A stretch of DNA of 64,000 nucleotides from Alistipes sp. (GCA_017465055.1 JAFTWZ010000040.1:1-64000), one strand, 5' to 3'; counted from the first letter of the stretch, positions 16,112 through 25,637 are shown. Numbers and translations are program-made. The notes: generated by a model not told the origin, from the sequence alone.

Positions 16112-19006
16112 ATGCGCCAAAGCCTATACCTTATCGACGCCTATGCGCTGATATTCAAGTACTACTACGCCTTTATGGGGCGCCCTATGCGTAGCCGTAG
16201 CGGGATGAACACCTCCTTAATATTTGGCTTCACGAAGTTTTTGCGCGACATCCTGCGCCGCGAGAAGCCCGACCTTATAGGCGTAGCATTCGACCCACCT
16301 GGGGGCTGCTTCCGCCGCGAGATGTTCGCCGAATATAAGGCCAACCGCCCCCCAACGCCCGAGGATATAGTCCTCTCGGTGCCATATGTCAAGCGCCTGT
16401 TAGAGGCTATGCGCATACCTATTCTCGAGGTTGCAGGCTACGAGGCCGACGACGTAATCGGCACGTTAGCAAAGCGTGGCGCCGAGGCTGGCTACAACGT
16501 CTTTATGGTTACGCCCGACAAGGACTACGGACAGCTTGTCGACGACAGCTGCGTGATATACCGCCAGAAGGGCGACATTACAGAGATTGTCGACCGCCAG
16601 GCCATAGCCGAGAAGTATGGCATCGCAGACCCTACGCTTGTGCGCGACATCTTGGCCCTCTGGGGCGATAGTGCCGACAACATCCCTGGCGTCCCGGGCA
16701 TAGGCGAGAAGGGAGCTTCAAAGTTGGTGCGCCAGTGGGGCGAGGTGGAGAACATCCTGGCCAACACCACAGCGATAGGTGGCAAGACGGGTAAAAATAT
16801 CGCCGAGTGGGGCGAGAAGCTACTGCTTGCCAAGAGGCTCACGACGATATGCACCGACGTGCCTATAGAGTTTGTGGCCGACAATTTCAAGATCAGCGAG
16901 CCGAACTACGCCGAGCTGCGCGGACTATATACCGAGCTGAACTTCTCGTCGTTCCTCCGCGACTTGGAGAATGTTGCCGTCGACGAGCCAGCAAGCGATG
17001 GCCCACACCAGGAGGCGCAGACACAGCTTCAGGAGGTGTCGCGCGCCAAGGCCGAGGCTAAGCGCCGCGCCAGCCTCGAGGGCCAGGGCGACCTCTTTGC
17101 CTCGTTCGATGCCCCAGCGCCTGCACCTGCAGCGCCAGCAGCCGAGGCCGCCACAACAGACTCCGAAACCGCCGAGGGTGCGGATATTATCTCGGAGATG
17201 GCCACCATAGCCACCACACCACACAACTACCACACGATACTCAGCGCCGAGGAGCTACGCACGCTATGTGCCAAGATAAAGAGCTACTCAGAGCTATGCT
17301 TCGACACCGAGACCACGGGCCTTGACCCGATAAATAGCCGCATCGTAGGCCTATCGTTTGCCGTAGAGAGGGGCGAGGCGTGGTACCTACCGTTTAATAC
17401 CGAGGGTAGCGAGCAGTATGCCGATATTTTGCGCCCTATATTTGAGGATGAGCGCATTACAAAGATAGGACAGAATATTAAGTTCGACATTATGGTCCTG
17501 CGTGGCATAGGTATCGAGGTGCGTGGCCGCAAGATAGATACTATGCTTCTGCACTACCTTATCGACTCCGAGTCGCGCCATAATATGGACTTCTTGGCCG
17601 AGCGATATCTTAACTACCGCCCTATAGCCATCGAGACGCTTATAGGCAAGGGCACGAAGCAGCTCACGATGGATATGGTAGGCATCGAGCGCGTGGCCGA
17701 ATATGCTGCCGAGGATGCCGATATCACGCTCAGGCTCAAGCACGAGCTATACCCCATCGTCGAGTCGCTCGGGATGAAGGATCTGTACCACCGCATCGAG
17801 GAGCCTATGATCGACGTGTTAGCCTCTATGGAGCTCCAGGGCGTGCGCATCGATAGCGCGGCGCTGAACAACTACGCCATAGAGCTTCGCCAGCTCTTGG
17901 CAAGCCTCGAGGCCGAGGTGCGCGAGATGACTGGCGAGGCAGAGCTAAATATCAACTCGTCGCGCCAGCTTGGCGAGGTGCTCTTCGGTAAGATGCGCAT
18001 TACGGAGAAGCCCAAGATGACCAAAACCAAGCAGTTCTCGACCGAGGAGGAGTACCTCCAGGGCTTTGCACGCAGCTTTCCCGTCGTTGGCAAGGTGCTC
18101 GAATATCGCGGTGTCAAGAAGCTGCTATCGACCTATGTCGAGGCACTCCCCGAGCTGGTAAATAGAACTTCGGGCAAGATACACACCTCGTACAATCAGG
18201 CAGTTACGGCCACAGGACGTCTATCGTCGACAAACCCTAACCTGCAGAATATACCTATACGCGACGAGTTAGGCAAGCCTATACGTCGGGCCTTTGTCGC
18301 CTCGGACAAGGATCATACGTTGGTTGCTGCCGACTACTCTCAGATTGAGCTACGCCTTATGGCCCACCTCAGTGGCGACGAGGCACTCATCAGCGCCTTC
18401 CTCGATGGCGAGGATATCCACTCGGCCACTGCCGCACGCCTCTATGGCAAGCAGCCGAGCGAGGTGACAAGCGACGAGCGTCGCCGCGCCAAGACCGCCA
18501 ACTTCGGCATCATATATGGCATCTCGGCCTTTGGCCTTGCCCAGAGGCTCGACATCGCCAACCGCGACGCTAAGGAGCTTATCGATAACTACTTCGCCTC
18601 GTATCCAGGCGTCAAGGCATATATGGATGGGGCCGTTGCGCGTGCCACGGAGAGTGGCTATGTCGAGACTATGTTTGGTCGCCGCCGACAGCTTCGCGAC
18701 ATCACATCGTCGAACCGCACGGTGCGTGGCGTCGCCGAGCGTAACGCCATCAATGCCCCCATTCAGGGCTCGGCCGCCGATATTATGAAGCTCGCGATGA
18801 TCGAGATAGAGCGCCGCTTCAGGGCCGAGGGCATCGCCTCGAAGATGATTATGCAGGTGCACGACGAGGTTGTCATCGACACGCTCAACAGCGAGCTCGA
18901 GGCTGTCAAGCGCATCGTCAAGGAGGCTATGGAGAGCGTTGCCACACTTCGCGTACCCCTTATCGCCGAGGTCAATAGCGGCGCCACGTGGCTCGAGGCC
19001 CACTAA
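16112..19006 (+). CDS. polA: DNA polymerase I
   Basis: Repair and lagging-strand polymerase. The 964-residue protein has three intact domains. The N-terminal 5'-3' exonuclease (~1-290) contains YEADDVIGTLAK and ALWGDSADNIPGVPGIGEKG. The 3'-5' proofreading exonuclease has FDTETTGLDP (~396), GQNIKFDIMVLRG and YAAEDADITL. The polymerase has motif A DYSQIELRL (~740), motif B KTANFGIIYG (~793) and motif C MQVHDEVVID (~913). All catalytic acids are present, so unlike Taq-type enzymes it should proofread. A variable Ala/Pro-rich linker lies at ~300-365. Its stop codon falls in an 8-bp sequence that may be the target-site duplication of the adjacent repeat. Confidence 0.97.
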   Translation: MRQSLYLIDAYALIFKYYYAFMGRPMRSRSGMNTSLIFGFTKFLRDILRREKPDLIGVAFDPPGGCFRREMFAEYKANRPPTPEDIVLSVPYVKRLLEAMRIPILEVAGYEADDVIGTLAKRGAEAGYNVFMVTPDKDYGQLVDDSCVIYRQKGDITEIVDRQAIAEKYGIADPTLVRDILALWGDSADNIPGVPGIGEKGASKLVRQWGEVENILANTTAIGGKTGKNIAEWGEKLLLAKRLTTICTDVPIEFVADNFKISEPNYAELRGLYTELNFSSFLRDLENVAVDEPASDGPHQEAQTQLQEVSRAKAEAKRRASLEGQGDLFASFDAPAPAPAAPAAEAATTDSETAEGADIISEMATIATTPHNYHTILSAEELRTLCAKIKSYSELCFDTETTGLDPINSRIVGLSFAVERGEAWYLPFNTEGSEQYADILRPIFEDERITKIGQNIKFDIMVLRGIGIEVRGRKIDTMLLHYLIDSESRHNMDFLAERYLNYRPIAIETLIGKGTKQLTMDMVGIERVAEYAAEDADITLRLKHELYPIVESLGMKDLYHRIEEPMIDVLASMELQGVRIDSAALNNYAIELRQLLASLEAEVREMTGEAELNINSSRQLGEVLFGKMRITEKPKMTKTKQFSTEEEYLQGFARSFPVVGKVLEYRGVKKLLSTYVEALPELVNRTSGKIHTSYNQAVTATGRLSSTNPNLQNIPIRDELGKPIRRAFVASDKDHTLVAADYSQIELRLMAHLSGDEALISAFLDGEDIHSATAARLYGKQPSEVTSDERRRAKTANFGIIYGISAFGLAQRLDIANRDAKELIDNYFASYPGVKAYMDGAVARATESGYVETMFGRRRQLRDITSSNRTVRGVAERNAINAPIQGSAADIMKLAMIEIERRFRAEGIASKMIMQVHDEVVIDTLNSELEAVKRIVKEAMESVATLRVPLIAEVNSGATWLEAH

Positions 19007-19010
19007 TAGC

Positions 19011-19702
19011 GGCTCAGTCGTAAATTCCGGTGGGGATTGAAGAAAATTATGCAAAAATAGTAGCTAAACGAAATATAAATATCGTCACCCCGAGGAGGAG
19101 CAAGTAAGAGTGTGCGGAGAGTGATAACGCCACTATGCTCCGACGTGGGGGTCTTCCGCTGTTTATAGTGCCGTGCGGAGTGTGATTGATAGTCGTGTGT
19201 GCGGTGCGAATTGTGATTACAACTCTTACGTATCAGTGCGGAAGTATAAACAAATGAAGATCGCCACAGAATTGCATAGACCCAAGTGGGTATCACCACC
19301 GCTATTAGATGCAATTCTTCGCGATGACGATGTTTAATGGTTGTCACGAGCCTGCGAATATCGCGACGGTAGAAATAAACCTCGTCACCCCGAGGAGGAG
19401 CAAGTAAGAGTGTGCGGAGTGTGATAACGCCACTATGCTCCGACGTGGGGGTCTTCCGCTGTCTATAGGGCCGTGCGGAGTGTGATTGATAGTCCTGCGT
19501 GACGCGCAGAGTGTGATTGATAGTCCTGTGTGCGGTGCGAATTGTGATTACTACTCTTACGTATCAGTGCGGAAGTATAAACAAAGGAAGATCGCCACAG
19601 AATTGCATAGACCCAAGTGGGTATCACTACCGCTATTAGATGCAATTCTTCGCGATGACGTACTATGTTATTAATTACTCCACCAGAATTATCTCCTGAT
19701 CC
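19011..19702 (-). repeat. Composite dispersed repeat, copy II (complete, MITE-like)
   Basis: The ends 19011-19033 and 19680-19702 are 23-bp imperfect terminal inverted repeats (17 of 23 match). Flanking octamers CTAATAGC (19003-19010) and CTAATTGC (19703-19710) differ at one base and could be a target-site duplication. Inside are two direct copies of the ~250-bp unit, 19083-19330 and 19383-19660, in the opposite orientation to the copy at 0-0.6 kb. They are joined by the same spacer as there. The second unit contains a ~27-bp internal tandem duplication. No transposase or plausible protein is present; open frames across it follow the repeat. It lies between polA and the ferredoxin gene. Confidence 0.82.
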
Positions 19703-19722
19703 CTAATTGCTACTACAAACCA

Positions 19723-19759
19723 AAGGCCGACCAGCATCCGTTAGGACGTGGTCGGCCTT
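19723..19759 (-). terminator. Terminator of the ferredoxin transcript
   Basis: A perfect 11-bp stem, AAGGCCGACCA and TGGTCGGCCTT, with a 15-nt loop. Read on the minus strand it ends in TTTGGTTTG. It lies 24 bp beyond the ferredoxin stop codon. Confidence 0.75.
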
Positions 19760-19782
19760 GTTGCATCGTTAGGTAATCGCGA

Positions 19783-19953
19783 TTATGCCTCTGGAGCAAT
19801 AGCCTCTGAAGGACATACGCCTGCGCAAGTACCGCAGTCGATACACTTGCTAGGATCGATTACATAGATATCACCTGCTGAAATAGCCTCAACTGGGCAC
19901 TCGCTGATACATGTACCACATGCAACGCAAGAATCTGAAATTTTGTAAGCCAT
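19783..19953 (-). CDS. Small 2[4Fe-4S] ferredoxin
   Basis: A 56-residue electron carrier, below the length of many gene-calling thresholds. Two cluster motifs are complete: CVACGTCISECP and CIDCGTCAGVCP, each C-x2-C-x2-C-x3-C-P, as in clostridial-type bacterial ferredoxins. It starts MAYKISDSC and ends APEA. It would serve anaerobic electron transfer, for example with pyruvate:ferredoxin oxidoreductase, which is not in the window. It has its own promoter element at 20027-20034 and a strong terminator, so it is probably monocistronic. Confidence 0.95.
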   Translation of the reverse strand: MAYKISDSCVACGTCISECPVEAISAGDIYVIDPSKCIDCGTCAGVCPSEAIAPEA

Positions 19954-20026
19954 ATTACTTTGTTTTTAATGAGTGTATTCTACGCTTTGCTCCGCAATCC
20001 GCTACGGATGCCACGCATTCATAATG

Positions 20027-20034
20027 CAAATATA
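20027..20034 (-). promoter_or_regulatory. -7 promoter element of the ferredoxin gene
   Basis: CAAATATA on the plus strand is TATATTTG on the minus strand, matching TAnnTTTG. A TTTG at 20056-20053 gives a -33 element about 18 bp away, within the 3' end of serS. Confidence 0.6.
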
Positions 20035-20038
20035 CGAA

Positions 20039-21310
20039 TTATTTTATAAAATCAAAGCCTGTGTAAGGAATTAATACATCTGGAATGCGAATTCCCTCCT
20101 CGGTTTGGTTATTTTCAAGCAACGCAGCTACTATACGTGGCAGTGCAAGAGACGAGCCATTGAGCGTATGTGCGAGCTGTGTTTTGCGATTATCGTCGCG
20201 GTAGCGCAACTTGAGGCGGTTAGCCTGGAACGACTCGAAGTTCGATACCGACGACACCTCGAGCCAGCGCTTCTGGGCCTCGGAGTATACCTCGAAGTCG
20301 TAGGTGAGCGCCGACGTGAACGACATATCGCCACCACAGAGGCGCAGGATGCGGTATGGCAGGCCGAGCGATGCTACGATAGACTCCACGTGAGCGACCA
20401 TAGCGTCGAGCGCCTCGTACGACTTATCGGGATGCGACACCTGCACAATCTCCACCTTGTCGAACTGGTGTAGGCGGTTGAGACCACGCACATCCTTACC
20501 ATACGAGCCTGCCTCGCGACGGAAGCAGGGGGTGTAGGCCGTCATCTTTACCGGAAGTTCGCTCTGCTCCAAGATTACATCGCGGAAGATGTTGGTCACA
20601 GGCACCTCGGCAGTAGGCACGAGGTAGAAGCCGTCGGCCGTGACGTGGTACATCTGACCCTCCTTATCGGGCAGCTGTCCAGTGCCGAAGCCCGAGGCCT
20701 CGTTGACCATAATCGGAGGCTCAACCTCCTGATATCCAGCGCGAGCGTTGCAGTCGAGGAAGTAGTTAATAAGTGCTCGCTGCAGGCGTGCGCCCTTGCC
20801 CTTGTAGACGGGGAATCCAGCGCCTGTAATCTTCACGCCGAGGTCGAAGTCGATGATATCGTACTTCTTAGCCAGCTCCCAGTGTGGCAGTGCCTCGCCA
20901 GGAATATCGGTGTAGTTCTCCACGAGCTTAACCACGAGGTTATCCTCAGCGGTGCGGCCCTCGGGAACGATGTCGGCAGGCATATTTGGCAGCTTAACGA
21001 TCTCGGCCTGCAGCTCCTCGGCCACACGCTCCGACTCCTCCTTAAGCTCTCCTGAGCGAGCTTTGAGCGCAGCGACCTCCTGCTTCTTAGCCTCGGCAGC
21101 CTCCTTGTCGCCCTTGCCCATCAGCGCACCAATCTGCTTGGCGGCCTGGTTCTGCTCGGCAAGGCAAGCGTCGAGCTCGGCCTGCAGAGCCTTACGTCTA
21201 TCGTCGAGCTCCTCGATACGAGCAATTATAGGCTCGGCATCGACGCCCTTCTTTTGAAGGCGGCGAATAGCCTCCTCCTTGTTATCGCGTAGTTGCTTTA
21301 GTGTAAGCAT
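20039..21310 (-). CDS. serS: Seryl-tRNA synthetase
   Basis: Class II synthetase charging tRNA-Ser (and tRNA-Sec where present). The 423-residue protein starts MLTLKQLRDNKEEAIRRL. The N-terminal long antiparallel coiled coil (~25-105) that grips the tRNA long arm follows. The class II core includes LVPTAEVPVTN, the motif 2 loop CFRREAGSYGKDVRGLNRLHQFDKVE and motif 3 LNGSSLALPRIVAALLEN. An in-frame upstream start at 21349 would add 13 residues, but it precedes and overlaps the promoter element at 21339-21346, so the ATG at 21310 is used. Confidence 0.96.
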   Translation of the reverse strand: MLTLKQLRDNKEEAIRRLQKKGVDAEPIIARIEELDDRRKALQAELDACLAEQNQAAKQIGALMGKGDKEAAEAKKQEVAALKARSGELKEESERVAEELQAEIVKLPNMPADIVPEGRTAEDNLVVKLVENYTDIPGEALPHWELAKKYDIIDFDLGVKITGAGFPVYKGKGARLQRALINYFLDCNARAGYQEVEPPIMVNEASGFGTGQLPDKEGQMYHVTADGFYLVPTAEVPVTNIFRDVILEQSELPVKMTAYTPCFRREAGSYGKDVRGLNRLHQFDKVEIVQVSHPDKSYEALDAMVAHVESIVASLGLPYRILRLCGGDMSFTSALTYDFEVYSEAQKRWLEVSSVSNFESFQANRLKLRYRDDNRKTQLAHTLNGSSLALPRIVAALLENNQTEEGIRIPDVLIPYTGFDFIK

Positions 21311-21338
21311 AATCTTCGTGTTTTTCGATTTCAATCGA

Positions 21339-21346
21339 CAAAGATA
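21339..21346 (-). promoter_or_regulatory. -7 promoter element of serS
   Basis: CAAAGATA on the plus strand is TATCTTTG on the minus strand. It lies 29 bp upstream of the serS ATG, giving a leader of roughly 20-25 nt. Confidence 0.65.
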
Positions 21347-21420
21347 CAATTTTATTAATTATGTTGTACCGCGTGGCACCAAAAAAAATCTATGGGAGTG
21401 AAAAAAGAGCTTTGCGATTC

Positions 21421-21540
21421 GATGGGTTATGATGGGTTACGATGGGCATAGATGAGTTAAAATGAGTTGCGATGGGGTACGATGAGTTGCGATGGGCATA
21501 GATGGGTTACGATGGGTTGCGATGGGTTGCGATGGGTTAA
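21421..21540 (+). repeat. 10-bp tandem repeat, 12 units
   Basis: Twelve uninterrupted 10-bp units with consensus GATGGGTTAC lie between the divergent serS and U32 genes. Variants include GATGGGCATA and GATGAGTTGC. Every unit is exactly 10 bp. Shorter runs of the same decamer occur at 41054-41100 and 55298-55329. The remainder of the serS-U32 gap shows only the two promoter elements. Confidence 0.9.
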
Positions 21541-21778
21541 TATGATGGAGAGGGCCGATGCGCAAACTTTACTATCATAGTAACACATATTAACCTATTG
21601 AGACTCATCTAACTCATAGAAACACACGACTAAACAGTGCTAACGCCCCTACGTATCCACACACACCTTTTCGATTTCAGTTTTTTTTCGCACCTTTGGC
21701 ATCATAATGATACTCCTACTACAGGCACGTTCTGCATAATATATTCCCATCAAGTGATGTAAAGTCTATACTTTTTTG

Positions 21779-21786
21779 TATCTTTG
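21779..21786 (+). promoter_or_regulatory. -7 promoter element of the U32 gene
   Basis: TATCTTTG, 24 bp upstream of the ATG at 21811. The leader would be about 18 nt. Confidence 0.65.
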
Positions 21787-21810
21787 TGCGATTATATCTA
21801 TATGTAGATT

Positions 21811-23646
21811 ATGACCGCAAAAACGAGATATATCGAGCTTCTATCGCCTGCGCGCGACTATCAGGCCGCAATAGCCGCCATAGATTGCGGCGCCGATGCA
21901 CTATATATCGGTGCAGAGAGCTTCGGAGCACGTCGCGGAGCAACAAACTCCACCGACGACATAGCTCGCGTGGTAGACTATGCCCACCTCTTTGGCGTGA
22001 GGGTATATGTAACCCTTAACACCATACTCTACGAGAGCGAATTGGAGCGCGCCGAGCAGTTAGCGCGCAACCTCATAGCCATAGGCGTCGACGCTCTCAT
22101 AGTGCAGGATATGGCCTACCGCGAGATGAACCTACCCATAGAGCTACACTCCTCAACGCAGATGTGCAATATGACGGCAGAGGGCGCTAAGTTCTTAGAA
22201 GATAGCGGCTTTAGTCGTGTGATATTGGAGCGTGCGCTCTCGCTCGACGAGATACGCGCCATACGCCGTGCCACCACCGTCGACCTCGAGTGCTTCATAC
22301 ACGGAGCGATATGCGTGGGCCACAGCGGCCGCTGCTACCTCTCGCGATCGCAATCGTCGCGCTCAGGAAATCGCGGCGAGTGCTCACAGCCCTGCCGCCT
22401 AACATACGACCTCGTGACAGAGCGTGGCGAGAGGCTGATAACTGGCAAACATCTGCTCTCGGTCAACGACTTCGACCTCTCGAACCGCATAGGCGAACTT
22501 ATCGATGCTGGCGTGATGTCGTTCAAAATCGAGGGACGCCTCAAGGACGATAACTACATAAAGAATGTTGTCAGCTACTACCGTCAAAAGATTGACGAGG
22601 CCATAGCCAGCCGCCCTGACTGTGTACGCCAATCCTGGGGCAGGTCGCGCATAGAGTTTACCCCCGACCCCAAGAGGAGCTTCACGCGCCGCGGAGGCGA
22701 GTATATGCTTATGGGCAAGCGCGCAGGCGTCGCCTCGTTTAACACCCCCAAGGCCTTAGGACAGTACGTAGGCTCGGTAGCCACCGTAGGTCGCCGCGAG
22801 GTAAAGATCGTAAGCCGCCTAAAGCTCAGCGCTGGCGACGGGCTATGCTTCATAGCTGGCGACAGCATCATAGGCACAAACATAAATCGTGTCGAGGGCA
22901 ACACCATCGAGCCTAACCGCATAGATGGCATACGCCCTGGGATGGAGATATATCGCAACTACGACCACTGCTTCACACAGACAATAGAGCGCAGCCGCAC
23001 GCGCCGCACCATAGGCGTAGCGTTCGACATCGCCATAACCGCAAGCGAGATAGCCATAACGGCGCGCTCGGAGGATGGCTTTAGCTGCTCGGTGACACAC
23101 GCCATAAATGCTGCAGAGGCCAAGAACCCTGAGCAGATGGCCGCGACGCTACGCGAGCAGATGTCGAAGTGCGGCGACAGCATATTCCACGCCGAGGAGG
23201 TACGCATCTCGGGAGCCGAGTGGTTCATACCTGTTAAAGATATTGCCCAGCTGCGCCGTATGGTCATCGCTAACCTCGCCGCACAGCACGCACAGCGCAC
23301 CATGCCGCGCGACATACGCACCGATAGCGGCACGGCGCAATACCCCGAGAAGCGACTCTCGCAGCACCACAACGTGGTAAACTCGTTGGCACGTAGGTTC
23401 TACCTTCGTCACGGCGTAGAGCACATCGTCGACGGCTTGGACAGCTGGACCTCGACAGTAGAGCAGAGGGTAATGGTCTCGAGCTACTGCATACGCCGCG
23501 AGATTGGCCAGTGCCTAAAGCGCGGCAGCAAGCTCAAGGAGCGGCTCTTCCTCCACCACGGTCGTCACCGCTACCTGCTCGACTTCGACTGTGCTCGATG
23601 CCAGATGTCGCTCATAGATTGCTCAACAAACGAAAATAGAGGTTAA
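21811..23646 (+). CDS. U32 family protein, RlhA-like
   Basis: A 611-residue protein of the peptidase U32 family. The N-terminal TIM-barrel-like half has ELLSPARDYQAAIAAIDCGADALYIG (split by family-conserved loops), SSTQMCNMTAEGAKFL and ECFIHGAICVGHSGRCYLS. A cysteine set, GECSQPCRLTYD (~res 190), probably binds an iron-sulfur cluster. The C-terminal half resembles the accessory domain of long U32 proteins such as E. coli RlhA, a 23S rRNA hydroxylase; final cysteines CARCQ end the protein. U32 proteins are now often linked to RNA or cofactor hydroxylation rather than proteolysis. The exact substrate is not assignable. An rRNA methyltransferase-like gene starts 2 bp after its stop. Confidence 0.85.
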   Translation: MTAKTRYIELLSPARDYQAAIAAIDCGADALYIGAESFGARRGATNSTDDIARVVDYAHLFGVRVYVTLNTILYESELERAEQLARNLIAIGVDALIVQDMAYREMNLPIELHSSTQMCNMTAEGAKFLEDSGFSRVILERALSLDEIRAIRRATTVDLECFIHGAICVGHSGRCYLSRSQSSRSGNRGECSQPCRLTYDLVTERGERLITGKHLLSVNDFDLSNRIGELIDAGVMSFKIEGRLKDDNYIKNVVSYYRQKIDEAIASRPDCVRQSWGRSRIEFTPDPKRSFTRRGGEYMLMGKRAGVASFNTPKALGQYVGSVATVGRREVKIVSRLKLSAGDGLCFIAGDSIIGTNINRVEGNTIEPNRIDGIRPGMEIYRNYDHCFTQTIERSRTRRTIGVAFDIAITASEIAITARSEDGFSCSVTHAINAAEAKNPEQMAATLREQMSKCGDSIFHAEEVRISGAEWFIPVKDIAQLRRMVIANLAAQHAQRTMPRDIRTDSGTAQYPEKRLSQHHNVVNSLARRFYLRHGVEHIVDGLDSWTSTVEQRVMVSSYCIRREIGQCLKRGSKLKERLFLHHGRHRYLLDFDCARCQMSLIDCSTNENRG

Positions 23647-23648
23647 CA

Positions 23649-24533
23649 ATGATACAACAACTTTCACCCCACATCCCCGACTACGAACTTATCGATAGTG
23701 GCGAAGGCGAGAAATTGGAGCGTTTTGGCCAATATGTAGTGCGCCGCCCCGAGCCCCAGGCCATATGGCGCAAGAGCCTCGGCGAGAGGGCGTGGCGCGA
23801 TGCCGACGCCTCGTTTTTGCGCGACAACCGCTCCGAGGAGCGTGGCGAGTGGCGCCTAAAGCCCGCGATGCCATCGCGCTGGAGCGTATGCTACGACTAC
23901 AAGGATATGCACCTGCGTATGCGCTTAGCCCTCACCTCGTTTAAGCACGTGGGAATCTTCCCCGAGCAGGCCGCAAACTGGATGTTCATATACGACACCA
24001 TCGAGGAGCTGCGACAGGCGGGCATCGAGCGTCCTAAGGTGCTTAACCTCTTTGCCTACACCGGTGGAGCATCGCTCGCAGCGCGCGCAGCAGGGGCCGA
24101 CGTCACGCACGTAGACTCTGTGAAGCAGGTAGTCACCTGGTCGCGCGAGAATATGGAGCAGTCGCAACTTGACGGCATACGCTGGATTGTCGAGGATGCC
24201 ACAAAATTTGTCGAGCGCGAGGTGCGTCGCGGCAATAAGTACCACGGCATCATCCTTGACCCCCCGGCCTATGGTCGTGGCGCCAATGGCGAGAAGTGGG
24301 TACTCGAAGATGACATATGCCATATGTTGGAGTGCTGCGCACAGCTGTTGGAGTCGCGCGATTCCTTCTTGGTCTTCAACCTCTACTCTATGGGACTCTC
24401 GTCGATGCTCGCACGCACGGCGGTGCACCAGGCCTTCGGCAGGCCCAATGCCGAGCAGATGGGCGAGCTATACTTCGAGGATAGAAGCCATAAGCAGATA
24501 CCCTTTGGCACCTACTACCGCTTTAGACGTTAG
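23649..24533 (+). CDS. Class I SAM-dependent methyltransferase, RlmI-like
   Basis: A 294-residue methyltransferase. The SAM-binding motif I is VLNLFAYTGGASLAA (~res 137-151), the acidic end of strand 2 is THVDSVKQVV, and catalytic motif IV is IILDPPAYGRG (~203). The DPPAYG form is typical of the RlmI/RlmK and related rRNA cytosine/guanine methyltransferases. The PUA domain of full-length RlmI is absent; the N-terminus is short. It begins 2 bp after the U32 gene, and the pairing of a possible RNA hydroxylase with a possible RNA methyltransferase suggests shared RNA modification (inference). Confidence 0.85.
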   Translation: MIQQLSPHIPDYELIDSGEGEKLERFGQYVVRRPEPQAIWRKSLGERAWRDADASFLRDNRSEERGEWRLKPAMPSRWSVCYDYKDMHLRMRLALTSFKHVGIFPEQAANWMFIYDTIEELRQAGIERPKVLNLFAYTGGASLAARAAGADVTHVDSVKQVVTWSRENMEQSQLDGIRWIVEDATKFVEREVRRGNKYHGIILDPPAYGRGANGEKWVLEDDICHMLECCAQLLESRDSFLVFNLYSMGLSSMLARTAVHQAFGRPNAEQMGELYFEDRSHKQIPFGTYYRFRR

Positions 24534-24553
24534 GCTATATTACTTGTGAAGCA

Positions 24554-25099
24554 ATGGGCGAGCTGTTGACGATATTTTGGTCGTTCCTGAAGATTGGAGC
24601 CTTCACCTTTGGTGGCGGCTACGCTATGATACCCCTTATCGAGCACGAGGTTGTTGTTCGCCGCCACTGGCTTTCGGAGAGGGAGTTTGGCGACCTGCTG
24701 ACTATAGCTCAGGCAGCACCAGGGCCTATATCGCTCAATACGGCGGTATTCGTAGGATACAAGTATCGCAAGTATAGCGGAGCATTGGCCGCTATACTCG
24801 GTGTGGTAGTGCCCTCGTTTGTGATAATACTGCTCGTGGCGATATTCTTTAGCCAGATGCGCCACAACCACTGGGTCGAAGCCGCCTTTATGGGTATGCG
24901 CCCCGCGGTAGTAGCCCTCATAGTCACGCCCATCATCGGCTTAGCTAAGGGTATGCGCTGGTGGCTTGTCGCCATAGCCGCGGCCACGGCACTTACGGTG
25001 TGGCACTTTGGCATTTCGCCCATATGGTTTTTGATAGCAGGTGCTGCGTGTGGCCTACTATGGGCAGCACGGAGAGGAGAGGAGGTCGGCGATGATTAG
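24554..25099 (+). CDS. Chromate transporter family protein, first half (short CHR)
   Basis: A 181-residue inner-membrane protein with the CHR signature FGGGYAMIPLIEHEVVVRRHW (~res 20-38) and AQAAPGPISLNTAVFVGY (~57-74), plus four or five further hydrophobic segments. It is a half-size member of the ChrA family; such proteins come as adjacent pairs and are thought to act together. The family name is chromate transporter, but the physiological anion in gut bacteria is unknown. It overlaps the next gene by 8 bp, implying translational coupling. Confidence 0.88.
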   Translation: MGELLTIFWSFLKIGAFTFGGGYAMIPLIEHEVVVRRHWLSEREFGDLLTIAQAAPGPISLNTAVFVGYKYRKYSGALAAILGVVVPSFVIILLVAIFFSQMRHNHWVEAAFMGMRPAVVALIVTPIIGLAKGMRWWLVAIAAATALTVWHFGISPIWFLIAGAACGLLWAARRGEEVGDD

Positions 25100-25637
25100 T
25101 ACCCTTCTAGCGCTCTTCGTCAGCTATCTGAAGATTGGCTTCTTCGGCTTTGGAGGCGGATATGCTATGCTCTCGCTGATACACAGCGAGGTGGTGGTGC
25201 GCAATGGCTGGATTACAAACGGCGAGTTTACCGACATCGTAGCCATCTCGCAGATGACCCCTGGGCCTATAGCCATCAACTCGGCAACGTACATAGGCTA
25301 CGAGGTTGCAGGCATCTTCGGCTCGGTGGTGGCGACAGTTGCGGTCTGTATACCAGCTATGACGCTTATGATGCTCATCACCCACTTCTTCCTGCGCCTC
25401 GAGCACAACCGCTACGTGCGTGGTGTGGTTATGGGTATGCGCCCCGTGGTTGTGGGTATGATCGCCTCGGCAGCGTTGCTACTCATCCTGCCCCACGACA
25501 CCGAGGGTCAGAGCTTCATCGATGGCTGGAGCTGGGCCATCTTTGCCATAGCGCTGCTACTCTCGGCGCGCAAGCTCAACCCCATCCTTCTCATCGTGGC
25601 GTCGGGCGTCGCGGGAGTACTGATTTACGGATTTTGA
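25092..25637 (+). CDS. Chromate transporter family protein, second half (short CHR)
   Basis: Starts at ATG 25092, inside the end of the preceding gene and in another frame (MISTLLALFVSYLKIGFFGFGGG). An upstream in-frame start at 25041 is rejected because it would overlap the partner by nearly 60 bp with non-conserved residues. The 181-residue protein repeats the CHR layout: FGFGGGYAMLSLIHSEVVVR and SQMTPGPIAINSATYIGY, then several membrane segments. With its neighbour it probably forms a heterodimeric antiporter-like unit. Confidence 0.88.
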   Translation: MISTLLALFVSYLKIGFFGFGGGYAMLSLIHSEVVVRNGWITNGEFTDIVAISQMTPGPIAINSATYIGYEVAGIFGSVVATVAVCIPAMTLMMLITHFFLRLEHNRYVRGVVMGMRPVVVGMIASAALLLILPHDTEGQSFIDGWSWAIFAIALLLSARKLNPILLIVASGVAGVLIYGF

